The position numbers and the translations under genes are program-made. This document shows positions 9,049 to 14,639 of a DNA stretch of 14,639 bases, in pieces. Location of the stretch: assembly GCA_028565635.1 (NCBI GenBank), contig JAOXYB010031287.1:1-14639 (forward strand), read 5' to 3'. The notes under the pieces were generated by a model. The model had not been told where the DNA came from. It did not search any database and worked only from the letters and a program-made list of their open reading frames with translations. Origin of the DNA: Phoronis ovalis (lineage: Eukaryota; Phoronida; Phoronidae). Numbering within the stretch: position 1 is the first letter of the stretch; each line of letters opens with the position of its first letter.

Positions 9049-9957
9049 TTATCTGACTCCCAGCCAAAGGTAACTGTATCACAAAACTGAATTAATCAGC
9101 TATGAGTAATAATATAATAATGAGGGAAATACTATACGCGATCATAACAAATATGTATAGAAATTATGATTGAAAACCAATCCAATTAAGTATTATAAAT
9201 ATTTCCTTTTTCTAATCAATTATTTTCAATGACAGTACGATTATCTGAATTTTGAAACAGTTAGTTTCCATTCATAAAAAATTACTAGGGTACTTTTAGG
9301 TTAATAGGCCATTTGTGTTTCCGATACAGACGTTTCTGCCGCATGAACACTCACATCTCCAATAGATCCAGTAAGCAAAAGAATACGGTCACTTTAATTC
9401 AGCATTTTTCCGCAAGAGGGATACGTGTCAACGTCCACACAGTGTATAAATGACACGATTTGCGATTAAAACGGTATTTAGTTCAGTACAATTATAAAAA
9501 ATTACTTAAATGGCATTTCAGCAGAGAACGAAACAAAAGATTTTCTGTAGGAAAATTAAATGGTCGGATGCTGCTTATTAAAATAAATGTAATGTCGGCA
9601 GAAGTACCCTCTTGTGGACGCAACTGCAACTAAAACTAGAACTGAATCTATTAATTTATTAACGATAAACGGAGAAAAGGTTAAAAGATCGAAACAGTAG
9701 TGTTTTATAACATACAAATACTTGTAAATACCAATTGTATTTCATCGTATCACTTTACATCAAAAAAAATAATAAAAAGACAGGTTGTCGCATTTCCGGG
9801 TCTTTTTCCTAGAACATAATTACATTGAAATGTTAACGTAATTGATAAATTATTGCCCAGCGTCCGTCATGGATTAATTAATACAATATACCGGTACTAC
9901 CTGGATACTAACGCACTATTAAATAAAGAGTTTGCTTGGAAGTTGTCATGATTAATT

Positions 9958-9965
9958 TGACGTCA
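9958..9965. promoter_or_regulatory. CRE-like palindrome TGACGTCA
   Basis: This is a full 8-bp cAMP-response-element consensus as bound by CREB/ATF bZIP proteins. By my rough estimate it should occur about 0.1 times by chance in a window of this composition. No promoter or transcript start is visible nearby, so function is unknown. Confidence 0.2.
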
Positions 9966-10153
9966 CATTATCAATTATCGCAGTTTATACAATAAACAGT
10001 TAAATTACTAATAACATTTCTGTTATAATTATATTGAAGATTTGTAACACAATTAGAGTTTGGTTTCCGTTGCTTGCAGCTTTATTTGATAAAATAATAA
10101 ATAACCAGTTGTTTCATCAATTTCAATTATGAAATTAGCATCAAGCTATCAGT

Positions 10154-10169
10154 TATTTTTATAAAAATA
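10154..10169. repeat. 16-bp perfect A/T palindrome
   Basis: TATTTTTATAAAAATA is its own reverse complement. It sits at the start of a patch of roughly 90% A+T reaching to about 10260. It is probably a composition effect. Confidence 0.5.
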
Positions 10170-10340
10170 CTTATTTATGGAGAATTCCAACAATGCTAGA
10201 TCGATCTACTTTAATATTTTTAGATATAAATTTAATTTTTTTAAATATAAATAAAAAAGCATTGTTTAGCATATTCATAACTACAAATACATACATTTGA
10301 AATAATTTGTTATGTTTAATATCATAGTGTTTTAGCAGTC

Positions 10341-10389
10341 ATATGTCTCAATAGTAATTTACATTTACTTCGCTGCTTTTGAGACATAT
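10341..10389. repeat. Hairpin with 14-bp arms
   Basis: ATATGTCTCAATAG (10341-10354) pairs with CTTTTGAGACATAT (10376-10389) with a single mismatch across a 21-base loop. The first 11 bp of each arm are exact, including the GTCTC/GAGAC core. AGCAG just outside the left arm and CTGCT in the loop can also pair. It could be a small transposon terminal repeat or just a stem; nothing recognisable flanks it. Confidence 0.5.
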
Positions 10390-11839
10390 TTCCACACTTA
10401 TATCATGATTGGACACCATAAAAACCGGAATCATAAAGTGTCGGATATATAATATTCTTGGAATGGACTATGACACCATTCCCCAACACTTTAATTAACC
10501 ATAACTTTCTCCGCCTACTACCAACCCCGAACGACCAATTACCTTTATTTTTCTGGACATCGAGTAACGTAAGATGACATTATTAGTAGTTATATTAATT
10601 ATATCCAATGGCATTAATTGAGCTGATGTAAAAATTATTATAACAAAAGGTGTTAATTATTCTTCAGAGAACATGTACTTTTGTAAACTATACTATCAAG
10701 TTCTAGAAAACATGTTTTCACTTCCTAAACTTGTGTTAAGTTAAATTCATCAATTTTTGGCAAATCAGGCCGCCAAATTTCCCCCGACATTGAGTAATGA
10801 CAGGATGGCGTGTTTGTAATAATAGTAGATTTAAAAGCGCGTCTTCTGACAATTTGCGTGTAAATTTCACACATCTTTTGCCCCTTGGGAATGAAATCTA
10901 CTAAAATATCATTTAAAACATAATTTCAATTATTGGAATGTACATGTCTCTTATAATGATGTAATTTTCGGTAAAATGATAATGTAATCATCAGGAAACC
11001 ATGAGTATTTACACCACAGGAACTTTAATTATAACTACAAAAAAGGATTTTTATATGCCATACGTAAAACCTAATTTTAAATTCGTTGTACATGTGATTC
11101 ATTTAACTTTATAAATTATACGATTAACAATTCAATTGTACTTAAAGGAAGTTGACAAACATCAGAGTTTTTTTATATTGTAAATATTGATCTGTATATC
11201 GAGTTGAGAAACATATCATGGAAAAACTGCGTCATAGCATGCTAAAATATGATAAATGTCTGCACCATACAATTACATGGAGACACCGACTCGATCTTGG
11301 ATTTGATGATCACCGTGCTCGAATATACATCTGCACTTAAACTATAAAAATAACATTCAGCAAAATACAAATTGTTGATAACAGAGTGATGTACAGGAAT
11401 TGCAAAGTGTTACAAGCCAATGTAAAAAAACGGACTTGGTCCCTGGATCTATTTCAGTAACCGCATAATTCGTACTTGTTCTAGTAACCGTGTGTATGAA
11501 TATCTCACTTATGTTTATTTTTAAACTTAAAACTAATAAACAGTATTACGAAATAAAGTCATAACATTTTCAGTTGGGCGCTTAGGGCGTTTCTTTAATT
11601 TTCAAAGCTTGTAATATTGTGTCTATTAGGGAGAGGCTGTTTATATGGTTGATCGAAAAAAACAACAACATTTAATTTAACTGACGTTTATTCAATCTTT
11701 CGTCTTTCAAAAAGGGGCTTCTATTATATGAGCGCCATCTACAAATAGAAACATGTACTTCCCCACTGGAAGTATGGCATTATTAGATGTATGCCACCTG
11801 AGCTATAATTAATTCATACAATTCATGTCAAGCATGGTA

Positions 11840-12538
11840 CTACATATCCATACAAACACGGGCATACAAACAACACGGTGTTATGCCATTTGTACCACAT
11901 GCGTTATTGTATTCTGAAAAGGACCGGGACAACAAAATACAGCACAATGTATGTGCTTTTAATTTTAAACCATCAAATGGTAGAGTCGTACTGTATGTAG
12001 GCCCGGTTGCTAAGTAGTTTGTACGACAAGTCTGCATTATTTTAGCAAATTGCTCTACATATGAATTTCTTTCGTTATACTTTGGTCTGTATGTGTTTAC
12101 CTTGTACATATTCAAATATTTTTTTTGCATTAGTACAATAAATTATTATATTATATTATATTAAAAGGTCCCAATGTAAATCAATATTTTCTCATATTAA
12201 CAAATTTCTGCTTCAATATTTGATCAACAAAACTGTTCAAGTTACACGGCTATTCACTGAGAATTACTAATTAGACTATTAAGAAAAGCAAATGAAATTT
12301 ATCGGAATTAACAAATGAGTGAATTTTTTTGATGAGCGTCTTGAATTACAAGTTCATAAATGCTTTGTCAAAGGTTTTTTTATTATTTCTGTTTCTCAAA
12401 TAACTAGGTAGTGCTCTATCACAGATTTCAAAAAAAAAATCCAGTCAGCAATAAACCTGATATAATCACACAGAATAAGTGTACCATCCGACACTCAAAC
12501 TTAGGGAATCAATCATATGCTACATTCAATATTTCAGA
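11840..12538. other. Gene-free stretch with chance minus-strand ORF
   Basis: A 96-codon ATG-initiated minus-strand frame (12130-11840) is the only notable open stretch. It is cysteine-rich and of unrecognised sequence, and about one frame of that length is expected by chance in this window, so I do not call a gene. The (TATTA)4 microsatellite and a 9-base A run near 12430 are the other landmarks. Confidence 0.5.
12144..12163. repeat. (TATTA)4 pentanucleotide microsatellite
   Basis: Twenty bases follow an exact 5-bp period. A shorter run of the same unit is seen at about 6340-6355. Confidence 0.7.
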
Positions 12539-12704
12539 CTAGGTAAAATATGAGAACCTGTCGCATAACAGACTACAGTATTCTGTTCACTTATACAAGT
12601 AGCTAGCTAGGTAAAATATTTTGATTCTGTCACATCATAGACTACATAATTCCGTTCGTCTATATATGTATAGCTGGCTAGTTACCTGTCACATCACAGG
12701 CTAC
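12539..12704. repeat. Decayed tandem repeat, about 70-bp unit, 2.4 copies
   Basis: Copy 1 is 12539-12606 (68 bp) and copy 2 is 12607-12677 (71 bp). Both open with CTAGGTAAAATAT, share CTGTC.CAT.A.AGACTACA in the middle, and end in TAGCTAG or TAGCTGG. A third, partial copy at 12678-12704 keeps CTAG and CTGTCACATCACAGGCTACT but has lost about 9-13 bases between them. Copies 1 and 2 are roughly 75% alike by eye. It could be a minisatellite or a short relic of a satellite array. No coding content. Confidence 0.75.
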
Positions 12705-13305
12705 TTAAAAAACATTATATTGTATAGGAATGGTCATATAAAAACATTTCCCGCGTTAATTAGCATACCATTTTGTGCGTGTTTCGAAGAAATCACGAAA
12801 CAGTAAATTACCCGGTTATTAAATTTTGATTTCTGTTGGAAAGGTATCATTATATGCCAGTAAATGTGTACTCATCATATGATTGCACTTATACTTAAAC
12901 TTGAATTGGTAATCAACACAGTATACATGTAAAGCATCTATTTAATGACTAGCTTTTCCTTTATTAGAAAATCGTTGAGGACATCCACACCAATATTACT
13001 AAAATATATATACATTTGCATTGTTCGCTGTTACGCTGTACGACGTAATTAATTGTTCTTGTTTATATTTTTATATACAAAAAGTAACGACATTGATTTA
13101 TCTATTGATACGATTTGTTGCTGTATGTAAAACAAAAATACATAGAGAGAATTGTGAAATACGAATTCTAGTAAGTTAAATTGTTTTAAGTAATATAATT
13201 CTATATAACTCATATTTCATAAAATTAAAATACAATGTGATAAACAAATGGGCAAAATCACCCACTGTACGTGCAAAATACTTTGATACATTTATCTTTG
13301 TAAAC

Positions 13306-13363
13306 AACACCGCAACTTTATTTTAATGATAAAAGTAATATATTAGATTAATTCTGCGGTGTT
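13306..13363. repeat. Inverted repeat AACACCGCA / TGCGGTGTT
   Basis: Exact 9-bp arms at 13306-13314 and 13355-13363 enclose a 40-base AT-rich loop. The CACCGC core is unusually GC-rich for this neighbourhood, which makes the match less likely to be a composition effect. No function assigned. Confidence 0.4.
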
Positions 13364-13442
13364 TTATTATTTAAAAGCCATGAGAAACACCTGAGCAAAT
13401 TACCTTCTAAAATCTTACAAAAATAAAAGTGACCAGAAACTA

Positions 13443-13456
13443 ATGTCACGTGACAT
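13443..13456. promoter_or_regulatory. 14-bp palindrome with CLEAR/E-box core
   Basis: ATGTCACGTGACAT is a perfect palindrome. Its central GTCACGTGAC (13445-13454) matches the CLEAR element bound by TFEB/MITF-family bHLH-zip factors in animals, and contains the CACGTG E-box. It lies about 600 bp upstream of the TATA-like box at 14042, so it could be a distal element of the right-edge gene candidate. That link is inference. Confidence 0.3.
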
Positions 13457-14041
13457 ACATAAAACAATATTTAAGACTGTTATTATACAACAGTACCAGA
13501 CACAATTTCACAAGTAAAAACGTTGAATATTTTACACCAGTAAAATTAATGTAACTCTTACCTTTAGCAATATTTAAAAATATTAATCCAGTTTTGCTTC
13601 TGAGAAGTAATAATTCACTATCCAGTACAAGCGTCTTTTACAGTTTTCTCGATCTTTCTGATTTTTTCTTTAGCAATGAGAACGGGTGTTCATATATCTA
13701 AGTTTTGCTTTTTCTATTCAACATTACGCATGAATGCCTCAGATATATATCAAATCCCAAGCCTCCTACATATCCTTAACCATTCCTCCTGGCTAATCAG
13801 TTACTAATTGACAGAAAATGACAACTTTGAAAAACAAACATCGTTAATCAGCCCTATCATACGGCTTCATTAGACTAGGAAATGCGACAGATTCGATTAG
13901 TGTCGTCATCAATCGAATTGTGCTGATTACAGGACATATTATAGTGATGGCATTCAGAAGTTCAAGTTAGTGCAACATGACGAATAGAGAGGGCGCGTGT
14001 TAAGGGAGATCTCACCAGTTATCAAAGTAACCGTCTTACAA

Positions 14042-14050
14042 TATAAAAAG
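14042..14050 (+). promoter_or_regulatory. TATA-box candidate
   Basis: TATAAAAAG matches the TATAWAAR consensus. A start site 28-33 bp downstream would fall near 14070-14075, and an initiator-like TCAGA follows at 14076-14080. The first ATG after that is at 14158, the start of the candidate gene. TATA-like strings are frequent in this DNA, so the call rests on the combination. Confidence 0.18.
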
Positions 14051-14157
14051 TCTTTAACAGCATTCCAAAAATAAGTCAGACAAATATCTCGCAAACACAA
14101 CGGTCAAATTCCATCATTTATCAAATAGGTGACACCAATTTTGAGAATTCCACCAAC

Positions 14158-14639
14158 ATGACAAGTTTTCACGAGTAAGTCAAACCTAATAAAAGACAGT
14201 AGACAGTATGATCGAAATATCCACGAAATGTCTTGGTGTATGAATTAAACATGCATGGTTATGGTGAAAGATTTTACGAAGGCACATATTATGCTACTGT
14301 ATTTCGAAATAATCTTCATCATTGCTTTTCCATGCAATAAGTCATAGAGTGGATAAAAAATCGATTTTATGCTATAATTTCAAACAATCTTCCAAAAATG
14401 CTGATGCCAAAGTTAAATTGGATAAAGAAATGAATTAGTAAAATTAATACAAGTCAAATTTAATTTTTTTCAGGCCAGTACAATATTTCTCGCAAATAAT
14501 GCTACAACTCTTGGCATGCTTTCTAATCAGATGGAATAGTAATTTGTCACCGGTAATATCAAAATTCGATAATGAAAAAGCTGTGTATTTTGTGTTCTTT
14601 TCTTGCTTTTTACTCTTTTCTTTGCGAGGAAAATCATTA
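14158..14639 (+). CDS. 5' end of an unrecognised gene, partial, with one intron (candidate)
   Basis: The model has ATG at 14158 in the context CCAACATGA, which fits the invertebrate CAAM-ATG preference. Exon 1 covers 14158-14174 and codes for MTSFH plus a split codon. The donor GTAAGT is at 14175-14180, and the 299-bp intron ends in T7-CAG at 14473, with a branch-like TTAAT at 14444-14448. Exon 2 from 14474 stays open for 55 codons to the window end. The split codon GA|G matches in phase, while readthrough of the donor meets TAA at once. Exon 2 encodes two hydrophobic stretches, IMLQLLACFLI and AVYFVFFSCFLLFSL, so a membrane protein is possible. No ATG lies between the predicted start site and 14158. 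The same frame is also open back to 14047, with sequons NIS, NST and NMT, so exon 1 could instead be an internal exon. No family recognised. Each signal is individually common. Confidence 0.22.

Larger units (their letters stand above)
9083..11839. other. Gene-free stretch
   Basis: No supported gene. It holds a CRE-like octamer at 9958-9965, a 16-bp A/T palindrome at 10154-10169 within a very AT-rich patch (10150-10265), a 14-bp-arm hairpin at 10341-10389, and a C-rich, G-poor strand-asymmetric stretch at 10473-10553. The rest is stop-dense background. Confidence 0.55.
12705..14040. other. Gene-free stretch before the right-edge gene candidate
   Basis: Stop-dense AT-rich sequence. It contains the 9-bp inverted repeat at 13306-13363, the CLEAR-like palindrome at 13443-13456 and a pyrimidine-leaning stretch around 13755-13790. 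No RNA gene recognised. Confidence 0.5.

Noticed and set aside
8876-9082. 68-codon minus-strand frame overlapping the GC islet
   Set aside because: It begins at GTG and stops inside the candidate exon; the alternative frame through 8822-8910 is the one with matching splice borders.
11840-12130. 96-codon ATG-initiated minus-strand frame
   Set aside because: About one frame this long is expected by chance; it is cysteine-rich, unrecognised, and has no supporting promoter or splice structure.

Overview
This window reads as AT-rich (about 30% G+C by eye) non-coding nuclear DNA from a eukaryote, most likely an invertebrate animal. There are no closely packed genes, ribosome binding sites, operons, rRNA, tRNA or CRISPR arrays. 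The longest open frames are about 100 codons, which is what chance gives when roughly 8% of codons are stops. The contents are microsatellites, small inverted repeats, a decayed foldback element and isolated splice-like signals, as expected of intergenic or intronic DNA. I cannot name the species. A mollusc or similar invertebrate is only an impression.

Layout: 4-297 is a foldback (MITE-like) element. 298-3259 is stop-dense and holds only small repeats. 3260-3356 on the minus strand has the shape of a short, probably non-coding exon with a consensus donor. 3357-6650 is AT-rich and has two short inverted repeats made of E-box hexamers. 6651-6696 is a TAA microsatellite. 7175-7501 on the plus strand is the most protein-like open frame. 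A strong splice acceptor lies inside it and AATAAA lies 40 bp after its stop, so its second half could be a terminal exon. 8810-9070 is an islet of about 43% G+C carrying a minus-strand open frame with exon-like borders. It could equally be an old transposable-element fragment. 9083-12538 is mostly featureless apart from palindromes, a hairpin and a strand-asymmetric C-rich stretch. 12539-12704 is a decayed tandem repeat of about 70 bp units. 13443-13456 is a perfect palindrome around a CLEAR/E-box core. At the right edge, a TATA-like box, an ATG in good context, a GTAAGT donor, a polypyrimidine-CAG acceptor and a phase-matched frame open to the window end together suggest the 5' end of a gene that continues past 14639.

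None of the coding candidates matches a family I can name, and they do not form a visible pathway or system. I found no convincing novel system. The best leads are the right-edge gene model, the GC islet, the 7175-7501 frame and the foldback element.
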